This document shows positions 1 through 7,607 of a stretch of 13,834 bases of DNA, piece after piece. The stretch covers positions 1 through 13,834 of the forward strand of contig JAISEB010000222.1 of the NCBI GenBank assembly GCA_031264395.1. Reading direction: 5' to 3'. Under the pieces are notes generated by a model. The model made no database searches and had not been told where the DNA came from. It saw only the letters and a program-made list of their open reading frames with translations. Position numbers and translations under genes: made by a program. Position 1 is the stretch's first letter. Every line of letters starts with the position of its first letter. Source of the stretch: Treponema sp. GTDB taxonomy: Bacteria; Spirochaetota; Spirochaetia; Treponematales; Breznakiellaceae.

Positions 1-1355
1 AGGAGTTCTTCGCGGGGAAGTTCGGAGAGGACCTGCCAGCCGAGATCGAGGGTTCTTCCTATGTCGCGGTTTTCGTTTTCATCCTGGGTAAGATAGACGG
101 ATTCAAATCTTTCCCCGAATTTGAGGTACCGCTTGTCCCCTTCGGAAAGTTCCTCCTCGCCGATGATCGACGCGAGATTGCGTATCTGTTTGACTTTTGA
201 ATACGCGGCAAAGAGCTGGCTTGAAAGATCCTTGTGATCTTCACGGGTCATGCCGGGCCCTATGCCGTCCTTCATGAGGCGCGAAAGGCTGGGGAGGCCC
301 GCGACGGGCGGATACACGCCGTGCTGAAAAAGTTCACGGTCAAGGACTATCTGTCCTTCGGTAATGTAACCTGAAAGATCCGGTATCGGGGGGCTTATGT
401 CGTCGTTGGGCATCGTGAGAATGGGAAGCTGGGTAATAGAACCGCTGGACCCCTGGATCTTCCCCGCCCGCTCGTAGAGGCTCGCAAGTTCCGAATAGAG
501 ATAACCCGGATACCCTTTTCTGCTGGGAACCTCTCCCCGTATCGAAGACACTTCCCGCAGGGCTTCGCAGTAGTTGGTCATGTCGGTCATTACCACAAGA
601 ACATGCATGTTTTTTTCATAGGCCAGATATTCGGCGGCGGTCAGCGCGCAACGGGGGGCCACAAGCCGCTCAAGGGACGGGGCGTCGGCCAGGGACAAAA
701 AGACCGTGACATTGGAAAGAACCCCGGAGCGCTCAAAATCGTCAAGGAAAAAACGGGCCACGTCGTACTTGACTCCCATGGCGCAGAAGACCACGACAAA
801 GGATTCGGAGGGGGAAGAGCCGCCTGTTTCCGAGGGGCTCAAGATCCGCGCCTGCCGTACAATCTGGGCGGCAAGGCGGTTGTGGGGAAGGCCGTTGCCC
901 GAAAAAATGGGAAGCTTCTGTCCCCGGATAAGGGTGTTCATTCCGTCTATGGCCGATATGCCGGTTTGTATGAAATCGCGGGGATAGGTGCGGGCATAGG
1001 GGTTAATGGGAAGGCCGTTTACGTCCATGGTACGTGAAGAAAAAATGGGGCCGTAGCCGTCCACCGGTTCCCCAAGACCGTTGAAGACGCGGCCCAGAAG
1101 CCCCGGCCCGACGCGCAGTTCCATGGGTTTTCCCAGAAATTCAACGCGGCTGTCGCTGGCCGAAAGGCCCGTGCTGCTTCCGAATATCTGTATGGCGGCC
1201 CATTCACCGCTCATGTCCACCACGCGGCCAAGGCGCCGGCCTTCTTCCCTGTCGTACACCGCGACCATTTCGTTAAAGCCGACATTGCGGCTCTTCGCGG
1301 TAATGACTACGGGCCCTTCAATACGGGTAAGGCCCCGGTACTCAAGCCCCCTCAT
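1..1355 (-). CDS. atpB: V/A-type ATPase subunit B, 3' end cut by window edge
   Basis: Non-catalytic nucleotide-binding subunit that alternates with subunit A in the soluble head of the rotary ATPase. My minus-strand translation from the ATG at 1353-1355 gives 451 codons with no stop before the left edge. Near-complete: family members are usually about 430-480 residues. It begins MRGLEYRGLTRIEGPVVI, the usual beta-barrel start. Family marks are GPGLLGRVFNGLGEPVDG (about 83-100), the degenerate P-loop FSGNGLPHN (about 151-159), VVMTDMTNYCEALREVS (about 254-270) and GYPGYLYSELASLYERAGKI (about 281-300), which carries the conserved arginine region. The start codon overlaps the atpA stop as ATGA (1352-1355), so the two genes are translationally coupled; a GGGAG element lies a few bases upstream. 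The missing part is only the C-terminal end of the helical domain. Identification is secure. Confidence 0.96.
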   Translation of the reverse strand, partial: MRGLEYRGLTRIEGPVVITAKSRNVGFNEMVAVYDREEGRRLGRVVDMSGEWAAIQIFGSSTGLSASDSRVEFLGKPMELRVGPGLLGRVFNGLGEPVDGYGPIFSSRTMDVNGLPINPYARTYPRDFIQTGISAIDGMNTLIRGQKLPIFSGNGLPHNRLAAQIVRQARILSPSETGGSSPSESFVVVFCAMGVKYDVARFFLDDFERSGVLSNVTVFLSLADAPSLERLVAPRCALTAAEYLAYEKNMHVLVVMTDMTNYCEALREVSSIRGEVPSRKGYPGYLYSELASLYERAGKIQGSSGSITQLPILTMPNDDISPPIPDLSGYITEGQIVLDRELFQHGVYPPVAGLPSLSRLMKDGIGPGMTREDHKDLSSQLFAAYSKVKQIRNLASIIGEEELSEGDKRYLKFGERFESVYLTQDENENRDIGRTLDLGWQVLSELPREEL

Positions 1356-3169
1356 AAGGTCTCCCTCGCGCGGTAGCTTCTCTCCAGTTCTTCAAGGCCC
1401 CGCCGCATGTCCCTTCCGTAGTCGTCAAGGCCGGAAAGTTCACCGTTTTTTACCACGCTTTTTATGCGCGAAAGCCCTTCACGCACGGGAAGGGTTTTCC
1501 CCTCAAGGGCAAACTCCAGGCCCGTTATCTTTGAAAGGGGCGCCCCGAGCTTTACGCAGGTACGGGCGCGCTCGTGGAATTCCATGATGAGTTCCAGAAG
1601 CATTACCTGTTTGGCGGGCACGCAGTACATGTCAACCTCGTCAAAGGAATTCTGCTGAAGGAAACCATTCTTGATGATGTCCGAGGTTAAAAGGATGAGG
1701 CGCTGATCATCGGGCAGCGCATCGGGCCCTACGAGGCGGACAATTTCGGCAAGCCGCTGTTCGCGTTTAAGAAGATCAAGGCTCTGCCGGCGGACGGCGT
1801 CCCAGCGCGGATTGACGCGTTCCCACCAGGACTTCACTTCCCCGGCGTATTCGGAGTAGCTGTCTATCCAGCTTATCGCCGGATAATGACGGGCGTTTGC
1901 CAGATCCCGGTCCAGCGCCCAGAAGCAGCGGATAAAGCGTTTGGAATGCTGGGTTACAGGCTCGGAAAAATCGCCGCCCGGCGGGGAAACGGCCCCTATG
2001 ATCGTCACCGATCCTTCAAGGCCCGAAAGCGCGCTTACCCTTCCCGCCCGTTCGTAGAATTCGGCAAGCCGCGTGGGCAGATACGCGGGAAAGCCCTCTT
2101 CGGCGGGCATTTCTTCCATACGGCCTGAAAGCTCCCGGAGCGCCTCGGCCCAGCGGCTGGTCGAGTCCGCCATGATGGCCACATGGAAACCCATGTCGCG
2201 GTAAAATTCGGCAAGAGTCACGCCGGTGTAGATGGACACCTCCCGGGCCGCGACGGGCATGTTGGACGTATTGGCAATAAGGATGGTCCTTTCCATGAGG
2301 GAGCGGCCGGTACGGGGATCGGTGAGGCGGGGAAAATCGGTGAGCACGTCGGTCATCTCGTTACCCCTTTCCCCGCAGCCTATGTAGATGATCACGTCCG
2401 CGTCGCACCATTTGGCGATGGCGTGCTGAGTCATGGTCTTGCCTGTGCCGAAACCGCCGGGAATGGCCGCCGTTCCTCCTTTTGAAAGGGGAAAGAAAAG
2501 ATCTATGACGCGTTCCCCCGTGACAAGGGGCATCTCGGGGGAAAGCCTCCGGGCGACAGGACGGGGAATGCGGACAGGCCACCACTGGGCAAGGGGAATA
2601 TCTTCCCCGCCGTCCGTCTTCGCGATAACGCTGTTAACGGTACAGGAACCCTCCCCGGCAAGGCTCGCAATATCGCCGCCCCGGACGCCGGGAGGAACCA
2701 TGATCCTGCAGGTGATGCTTTCGGTTTCCTTCACCGTTCCAAGAACAAGGCCCGCCTTTGCCCGGATCTTTTCGCCGCGGGCAAGACGCGCGGCAAGATC
2801 CCCGTCGGGAACAAAGCGCCAGTTCTTCGCCGTATCAAGGGGCTCCCCACGTTCCCCCGGCGTCATAAAAGCCCCGCTCCGCCTGAAGAGGACTTCCAGG
2901 GGACGCTGGATGCCGTCATAAATGGTTCCGATAAGACCCGGCCCAAGCAGAACGGAAAGGGGCCGGCCGGTAGAAGCGGCGCGGGCGCCTATCATGAGGC
3001 CGGTATCATCCTCGTACACCTGGATCACCGCCTCGTCTCCCTCAAGGCGCACCACTTCCCCTATGATGCGTTTTTCGCCCACTTCGACCACGTCGAAAAG
3101 CCCCGCCCCGCCCAGGCCCGAGGCGCGTATAATGGGACCGGATATCCGTTTAACGCGGCCTTCTATCAC
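1352..3169 (-). CDS. atpA: V/A-type ATPase catalytic subunit A
   Basis: Catalytic subunit of the rotary ATPase head; hydrolyses or makes ATP coupled to ion movement through the membrane sector. 605 residues, slightly longer than the usual 580-590. The N-terminal barrel starts IEGRVKRISGPIIRASG. The A-subunit-specific non-homologous insert spans roughly residues 110-200. The Walker A motif is GGFGTGKT (238-245, K244), followed by KWCDADVIIYIGCGERGNE with the catalytic glutamate of the GER motif at 267. AIMADSTSRWAEALRELSGRM (from about 331) and the YLPTRLAEFYERAGRV segment are also typical. Translation starts with GTG at 3167-3169, whose GTGA overlaps the stop of the upstream E subunit. A GGAGGAGG ribosome-binding site lies about 7 bases before it but can pair with a following CCTCC. 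Identification is secure. Confidence 0.98.
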   Translation of the reverse strand: MIEGRVKRISGPIIRASGLGGAGLFDVVEVGEKRIIGEVVRLEGDEAVIQVYEDDTGLMIGARAASTGRPLSVLLGPGLIGTIYDGIQRPLEVLFRRSGAFMTPGERGEPLDTAKNWRFVPDGDLAARLARGEKIRAKAGLVLGTVKETESITCRIMVPPGVRGGDIASLAGEGSCTVNSVIAKTDGGEDIPLAQWWPVRIPRPVARRLSPEMPLVTGERVIDLFFPLSKGGTAAIPGGFGTGKTMTQHAIAKWCDADVIIYIGCGERGNEMTDVLTDFPRLTDPRTGRSLMERTILIANTSNMPVAAREVSIYTGVTLAEFYRDMGFHVAIMADSTSRWAEALRELSGRMEEMPAEEGFPAYLPTRLAEFYERAGRVSALSGLEGSVTIIGAVSPPGGDFSEPVTQHSKRFIRCFWALDRDLANARHYPAISWIDSYSEYAGEVKSWWERVNPRWDAVRRQSLDLLKREQRLAEIVRLVGPDALPDDQRLILLTSDIIKNGFLQQNSFDEVDMYCVPAKQVMLLELIMEFHERARTCVKLGAPLSKITGLEFALEGKTLPVREGLSRIKSVVKNGELSGLDDYGRDMRRGLEELERSYRARETL

Positions 3170-3789
3170 GGGAGGGCCTCCTCCGCGTCCTGTCCAATCA
3201 GGGCGGACACCAGTTCTTCTCGCCTGTCAAGGAGCAGCGCGCCGAGTATTCCCCTGATCGAGGCGGTAACGCGCACGGGGCCAGAGTCGATAATGATCTC
3301 CGGATACAGGTGCGCGGCCTTTTCCTCGGTAAATTCCGCCTCCGCGCGGGGGAAGAGCCGCGCGACAAGCGGCTTCGCGCCGGAAACGGATATGTTGTGA
3401 AGCCGCACGCGGAAGCCTGTTTCCTCCCGCAGTTCAGGGTACTCATCGCAGTATTTTTTGAATTCGCCCTCAAGGAGCGAAAGAACGCGCTCCCGGTCAA
3501 GGCCCGAAACCCAGTCGTCCGCCGCGGAAGACAGAAGGTTTTCGATGATCTCGGACCGCGCCCGCCTTTCGTCCAGGGGAAGACGGGCCATGATCTCGGC
3601 GGAGGCGTTCGTGAGCATTGCGTCGTACCGGCCCTTAAGCTCCGCAAGAGAGTCTTTCGTTTTTTTGTCCCAAAGGGCCGAGGCGGCCGCGGCGCTTTCG
3701 TCGGCGGCCCTGAGAAGGCGGCCCGCTTTTTTCCGGGCGTCTTCAAGAATCTCCCGGTCCAGAATTTCAGTCGACTGCAGTTCTTCCAT
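3166..3789 (-). CDS. atpE: V/A-type ATPase subunit E (peripheral stalk)
   Basis: Peripheral-stalk subunit that, as a dimer with the H/G-type subunit, holds the catalytic head against rotation. 207 residues, normal for the family (about 185-210). The N-terminal half (about 1-90) is a charged, alanine-rich helix of coiled-coil type (KKAGRLLRAADESAAAASAL). The C-terminal half is a compact globular domain, ending with the recognisable sequence VTASIRGILGALLLDRREEL (about 172-191), similar to the E-subunit C-terminal pattern in which the chain folds next to the A/B barrels. It begins 10 bases after the subunit F stop with only a weak AGG as a ribosome-binding site, and its TGA overlaps the GTG of atpA. 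Sequence identity across this family is low, so the call rests on length, architecture and operon place as well as the C-terminal pattern. Confidence 0.88.
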   Translation of the reverse strand: MEELQSTEILDREILEDARKKAGRLLRAADESAAAASALWDKKTKDSLAELKGRYDAMLTNASAEIMARLPLDERRARSEIIENLLSSAADDWVSGLDRERVLSLLEGEFKKYCDEYPELREETGFRVRLHNISVSGAKPLVARLFPRAEAEFTEEKAAHLYPEIIIDSGPVRVTASIRGILGALLLDRREELVSALIGQDAEEALP

Positions 3790-3799
3790 CTGATAAAAC

Positions 3800-4141
3800 C
3801 TACACGTGAACGCCGATGGCTTCCCTGATCGAATCGACCAAGGTCTTGCGGCCGGGAAGCCGCCCCAGTGTTCCGGGTATCTCCACCACCAGGGGATAAC
3901 GATCGGAAAGCTGCCAGGCTATCAAAAGATCGCCGAGCCAGTCCGCCACTTCTTCCGTCATGATAAGGACACGGCACAGATCCTCTCTTGGCAGCGCCAT
4001 TCCGGCTGTCTTGTCCCAGCCTTCGGTGACGCGCCTGAACGCCCAGGCGGCGTCTTCCGCGTCGGCAACCGCCGTTCCTTCCACGCCGATAAAACGAAAA
4101 GCCGTTACCAGTTCGGAATCACCCAAAAAGTGATATTCCAT
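3800..4141 (-). CDS. atpF: V/A-type ATPase subunit F (central stalk)
   Basis: Small central-stalk subunit that binds subunit D and modulates coupling. 113 residues, within the usual range of about 100-115. It shows the Rossmann-like family pattern: an early strand followed by FRFIGVEGTAV (about 15-25), VLIMTEEVADWLGDLL (about 58-73), then PLVVEIPG (about 83-90) and a C-terminal helix ending IREAIGVHV. The ATG at 4139-4141 is the first possible start after an in-frame TAG, so the start is fixed. There is no convincing Shine-Dalgarno sequence: the nearest purine run, AGGA, overlaps the K stop about 13 bases upstream. Translation may depend on coupling with K. In many archaeal operons F follows C; here it follows K. 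Confidence 0.92.
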   Translation of the reverse strand: MEYHFLGDSELVTAFRFIGVEGTAVADAEDAAWAFRRVTEGWDKTAGMALPREDLCRVLIMTEEVADWLGDLLIAWQLSDRYPLVVEIPGTLGRLPGRKTLVDSIREAIGVHV

Positions 4142-4156
4142 GCGGAAAACGGAATC

Positions 4157-4492
4157 CTAGAGGATCAGGATGAGCAGGGCCACAAGAAAACCCCACAGGC
4201 ATATCCCTTCGGCAAGACCCGCGTAGGGAAGAGCCTTGCCCGAAAGATCGGCATTTTCGCTCATGGCGCCCATGGCGGCCGAACCTATCTGCCCTACGGC
4301 AATCCCCCCCGCGATACAGGAGATACCCACCGCGAGGGCGGCCGCGAAATAACGCCAGATAGACGTTCCCGCGGGCGCAGGGGACGAGGCCTCCGCTTCC
4401 GCCTCGACCTCCTGGCCCTCGGCCCCCTGGGCAAAGACAGCCACTGCCAGCAGGCACAAGATCAGCACACACAACATACGTTTACATCTCAT
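4157..4492 (-). CDS. atpK: V/A-type ATPase proteolipid subunit K (c-ring) with signal-peptide-like N-terminus
   Basis: Ring-forming membrane subunit that carries the transported ion. There are two nearby ATGs, at 4498 and 4492. GGAGG directly touches the first but sits 6 bases before the second, so I chose the second (111 residues). Residues about 6-21 are a hydrophobic stretch (MLCVLILCLLAVAVFA) with a possible cleavage site after VFA, then an acidic, alanine-rich linker (about 22-43). One two-helix hairpin follows: helix 1 about 46-70, with AVGQIGSAAMGAM and Q68, and helix 2 about 88-111, with GLAEGICLWGFLVALL and E95 as the likely ion-carrying carboxylate. It is therefore a single-hairpin form, unlike the four-helix duplicated K of Enterococcus. 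Glycine replaces the Ser/Thr often found after the glutamate. It sits between I and F. Confidence 0.9.
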   Translation of the reverse strand: MRCKRMLCVLILCLLAVAVFAQGAEGQEVEAEAEASSPAPAGTSIWRYFAAALAVGISCIAGGIAVGQIGSAAMGAMSENADLSGKALPYAGLAEGICLWGFLVALLILIL

Positions 4493-4501
4493 TTCCATCC
4501 T

Positions 4502-4506
4502 CCAGA
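4502..4506 (-). promoter_or_regulatory. Strong ribosome-binding site deciding the start of subunit K
   Basis: The minus strand reads TGGAGGATGGAAATG. The GGAGG core ends immediately before the first ATG, too close to use it well, and is 6 bases before the second ATG at 4490-4492, which is optimal. This is why the K start is placed at the second ATG. It is among the strongest sites in the ATPase gene set, consistent with the multi-copy ring needing more product. The given position is approximate to within a few bases. Confidence 0.55.
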
Positions 4507-4512
4507 ATTCAT

Positions 4513-6561
4513 TTACCCGTTTGCTCCCTTTCTGAACCGGAAAGGCGCAAAGGCTACGCCGGTTTCGGTAAAAAATTTACTGAAAAATTCATAGTACTGA
4601 AGGCGCACCACCTGAATGGCGACTATCATTCCCTCAAGAACTATGATTACCACGTTGCCGAATATCATGATCAAAACGGCGGCGGAGCCCCCCGCGGGGC
4701 CGGCCCCGGCTATCGCCTCGGAAAACCTGAACACAATGTACGAAAGCACCGCGTGGGACAGGGCAAAGGCCCCGACGCGGAGAAAACTGACGGTATTGGA
4801 AACAAAAGTAGAGGCGGTTTCAAGAACCTCGACAAATCCTTCCATTATGAATACCATGAGGCCCTGCTTGAGGATGGGCCTTTCCCGTTCTATGAAGCGC
4901 CAGATGGCGGGCCCGAAAAAGACAAGGACAACAGGAAGCAGAAGGCCGCCGAAATCGAACCATTCAAAACGCCCCCCAAGAAGGCAGCGGACAGCGATAA
5001 AAACCGCGTACCAGAAGAGAAAGAGACCGGCAAGCCCCGTCTTGGCAAAGAGGGCTTCCTCGTATTTTTTCATGAACCACTGGTTGACGATGTTGACTAT
5101 GAGGCCTATGGAATTGAGGATCACCCCGACGGCGACGGTAAAGCCAAAGAAGTAAAAAAGTTTACGCACGCTCCCGCCCTTTTCGGCGAGGGGCATGAGG
5201 GTAAGAATCCTGTCCGAGGGTTTTCCGAAGAGAAAGGCCGTGACCGCCCGCGTGGGGCCCACGAGGAGTTCCTCATTGGTGAAGACTTCCCCGTTAAGAA
5301 GGCCCATGAACATGGAGGAAATGCCGACGGCGACAAGCGGCGACGCGTATTTCCTGAAGGAAGAGAACGCCCTGGGCCCCCTGCGCCCGGCGAGAAGCCC
5401 GGCAAGCAAAAGCACGAAGCCCTGCCCCAAATCGCCGAACATGATGCCGAAAAGCACGGTAAAAAAGAAGGCCACAAAGGGAGTGGGATCGACGGTTCCG
5501 TAGAGGGGCGCGCCGTAAGAAAACACGATGCCCTCAAAGCCCTTTACAAAGGCGCCGTGCTTGAGGGACACGGGGACCTTTTCCCTTCCTTCCTTTACCC
5601 CCGCCATTTCGTCGGGATTATAGGTCCTTACCGCGACACGCCCGTCCGTGAGCTTTTCGAGGCCGGCAACCACGGAGGCAACCTCGTCCCTGGGCGTCCA
5701 GCCCGAAAGGAGGTAGACGTTCTTTGTGGCGGTAAGTTTTACCTTCAGTTCTTCCACCGCGGCGGACATGAGGTAAGAGGCGGCAAGCCTCCTCAGGCTG
5801 GGCCCCAGCTCCTTTTGCATAAGCTGTTTTTCCCGGCCTATTTCCACAAGATCCGCGTCCGCCTTTTCGAGCCTTTCCTCAAGACCCGAAAGAAGTTCTC
5901 CCGGAACACCCTGATACCCCTCGGGGACCGCGATGGGCGCGAACGACACCTTCCTGAGTTCCGAATCAAGGGCGAAACGGCCCTTGCGCGAAGCCGCCGC
6001 GAGAATGCGGCTGCCCTGCCCGCCGTCTTCCCCTTCTCCCAGAGGGATGATCACGGCCCTGTCTCCAAGGCGCTCCCGCAGATCTTCCTGCCGTGCGGGA
6101 TCGAGGCGGCCGACGCGGAGGGTAAGATAGGAGAGCTGATCCAGATCGGAAAAGGGGGCGCTGAGATTGGCGAAGGCCTTCGCCTCGTTAAGGGTCTCCT
6201 CCACTTTCCGCTTTTCCCCTCTTTCCTTCTGCTCCTTTTCCCGCAGCACCGAAACAACGCCGCAGATCTTCTCCGCCATGATCTCTTCTTCTTCCCCCGG
6301 AAGAACACTGTCCTCCTCCGGCTCAAAGGGAAGCTCAACGCCAAGCCAGGCTGCGCCGGTCTTGAGTTTTTCAATGGTTTCCCTTACGTGGGTGCGGGCG
6401 GCTTCTTCAAGGGCGTGAACGGATTCGTCGGCCGGGGGAATGCCCTCGCGGTCCGCGGAAAAATGCATTACCCCCCGCCTTCCCAGATATTCAATGACCG
6501 CGTCGGCGTCCCGGCTGAGGACGGTGAGTTCAAGACGTTTCATCCTGCGGGGGCGGATCAC
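4513..6561 (-). CDS. atpI: V/A-type ATPase subunit I (membrane stator, a-subunit homologue)
   Basis: Membrane stator subunit forming the ion half-channels beside the K ring and anchoring the peripheral stalks. 682 residues, in the family range of about 600-700. The cytoplasmic N-terminal half (about 1-345) has two charged coiled-coil stretches (about 45-130 and 225-275). The C-terminal half holds about seven or eight membrane helices beginning at VAFFFTVLFGIMFGDLGQG (about 363). The essential arginine is in SFLRVGAFALSHAVLSYIV (R595), and the final helix has VVIIVLEGMIVAIQVVRLQYYEFFSKF with E643, as usual. The GTG start (6559-6561) overlaps the subunit C stop as GTGA and has GGAGG 7 bases upstream. 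An ATG at 6541-6543 is possible but has poor spacing. A 653-codon open frame on the opposite strand is a compositional shadow. Confidence 0.97.
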   Translation of the reverse strand: MIRPRRMKRLELTVLSRDADAVIEYLGRRGVMHFSADREGIPPADESVHALEEAARTHVRETIEKLKTGAAWLGVELPFEPEEDSVLPGEEEEIMAEKICGVVSVLREKEQKERGEKRKVEETLNEAKAFANLSAPFSDLDQLSYLTLRVGRLDPARQEDLRERLGDRAVIIPLGEGEDGGQGSRILAAASRKGRFALDSELRKVSFAPIAVPEGYQGVPGELLSGLEERLEKADADLVEIGREKQLMQKELGPSLRRLAASYLMSAAVEELKVKLTATKNVYLLSGWTPRDEVASVVAGLEKLTDGRVAVRTYNPDEMAGVKEGREKVPVSLKHGAFVKGFEGIVFSYGAPLYGTVDPTPFVAFFFTVLFGIMFGDLGQGFVLLLAGLLAGRRGPRAFSSFRKYASPLVAVGISSMFMGLLNGEVFTNEELLVGPTRAVTAFLFGKPSDRILTLMPLAEKGGSVRKLFYFFGFTVAVGVILNSIGLIVNIVNQWFMKKYEEALFAKTGLAGLFLFWYAVFIAVRCLLGGRFEWFDFGGLLLPVVLVFFGPAIWRFIERERPILKQGLMVFIMEGFVEVLETASTFVSNTVSFLRVGAFALSHAVLSYIVFRFSEAIAGAGPAGGSAAVLIMIFGNVVIIVLEGMIVAIQVVRLQYYEFFSKFFTETGVAFAPFRFRKGANG

Positions 6562-7607
6562 GCCTGTACCTCCATGACGGAAAACACGTCGCGTATCGAC
6601 ATTCCAAGCCCTATGCCTTCGGCGGCGCTGGTAAGGAGATCTTCCTCAAACTGTTTGAGCTTGATGAAGCAGAAAATGGCGTCCATTGAAAAGGGCCGGA
6701 GCCTGAGACTGTGAAGGGCCATGGTGTAAAGGCGCTTCGCGGCGGTGTTCTGAAAATACCTCGGGTCCGCCGTCCATTCGCCGCTCTCGCCGGGATTAAG
6801 CAGCCGTTCCCAGCGCCAGCCTTTCCATTCGGCGCGGCTGTCGAGGGGAAGATCCAGCGGGGCGTCCTCCGGGGAAATGACGGGGCGGCCTTTTCCGCCG
6901 GCGCTTACAAGATGGATCTTTATCTCTTCTTTCTGCATGCGGTAATAGGTCCTGAGCCTCAGGGTCCAGGCGGCGTTTCGGAGGGATATTTCAGCGGCGA
7001 GGATCTTCCCGGTTTCGCGCCTGTCGGAACGGGGCAGATCAAAGAGCGCCTTCCAGAGCCTCTGGTAGTACAGGCGGTCAAGGGCGGTTTGCAGGGAAAT
7101 GTCCCCCGTATCCTTTGAAGAGGCGTCCGCCTTGGGGCCGAACCCTTCGTCTTCAAGAAAGGACTCGAATTCCGTTCCCTTTACCATCGCCGCCAGATCC
7201 GGCCAGGCGCCGAAATTGACGGTCTGGAAACGGCCCAGACGCGTAAAGGACGGAGAAGCGCCGGGGCCGCCCGGACGGGAGCCTGAAAGGACGGAAAGGG
7301 CGCTTTTAAGATCGGCGTATTCGTAGGCGCGGAGAAGCAGCACAAGAAATTCGGGGGGACGGGGAAAACACTCGACAATGGCGCTTATGGACGCGGCGGC
7401 CCGTTCGGTAAAGCGCCTTTCCATGTCGGGGAGCAGTTCACGCTCGGGCAGTTCGCGGTTTGAATCGGGGAACACCAGCCTGTCCAGCTCCGAAAGACGG
7501 CCGGCCGCCGCCAAACGGGGGACGCGCCTGCCTACAAAGGATCTGCCGATAATTCCGCAGGCCTTGGCGTAGGCATAGGCGCGCTGGCCCGCATTAGGCA
7601 GCCTCAT
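6558..7607 (-). CDS. atpC: V/A-type ATPase subunit C (central stalk to ring connector)
   Basis: Funnel-like subunit (homologue of eukaryotic d) that connects the central stalk with the K ring. 349 residues, matching the family's usual 320-370. The sequence is diverged, but the family shape is present: an all-helical protein opening with NAGQRAYAYAKACGIIGRSF, a middle segment LLLRAYEYADLKSAL (about 90-104) like the NLRNDYHNLK region of relatives, and a C-terminal end CFIKLKQFEEDLLTSAAEGI (about 312-331), which matches the typical end of this family (a helix with acidic residues contacting the stalk). It starts on the base after the H stop and its TGA overlaps the GTG of subunit I. Such treponemal proteins are probably often labelled hypothetical; operon place and C-terminus make this call good but not certain. 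Confidence 0.85.
   Translation of the reverse strand: MRLPNAGQRAYAYAKACGIIGRSFVGRRVPRLAAAGRLSELDRLVFPDSNRELPERELLPDMERRFTERAAASISAIVECFPRPPEFLVLLLRAYEYADLKSALSVLSGSRPGGPGASPSFTRLGRFQTVNFGAWPDLAAMVKGTEFESFLEDEGFGPKADASSKDTGDISLQTALDRLYYQRLWKALFDLPRSDRRETGKILAAEISLRNAAWTLRLRTYYRMQKEEIKIHLVSAGGKGRPVISPEDAPLDLPLDSRAEWKGWRWERLLNPGESGEWTADPRYFQNTAAKRLYTMALHSLRLRPFSMDAIFCFIKLKQFEEDLLTSAAEGIGLGMSIRDVFSVMEVQA

Noticed and set aside
59..244. Short minus-strand frame inside the left end
   Set aside because: Out of frame with atpB, whose translation continues uninterrupted to the left edge.
3198..3977. 259-codon minus-strand frame overlapping the E and F genes in another frame
   Set aside because: Out of frame with both well-supported genes and very rich in Arg/Ser/Pro, typical of a shifted frame.
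3806..4594. 262-codon plus-strand frame opposite subunits F and K
   Set aside because: Crosses three real genes on the other strand and shows no family resemblance; a compositional shadow.
4753..6714. 653-codon open reading frame on the plus strand opposite subunit I
   Set aside because: It lies wholly antisense to a confidently identified gene, has no family motif, is rich in Gly/Arg/Pro/His/Lys as expected of a shadow frame in GC-rich DNA, and has no convincing ribosome-binding site or promoter.
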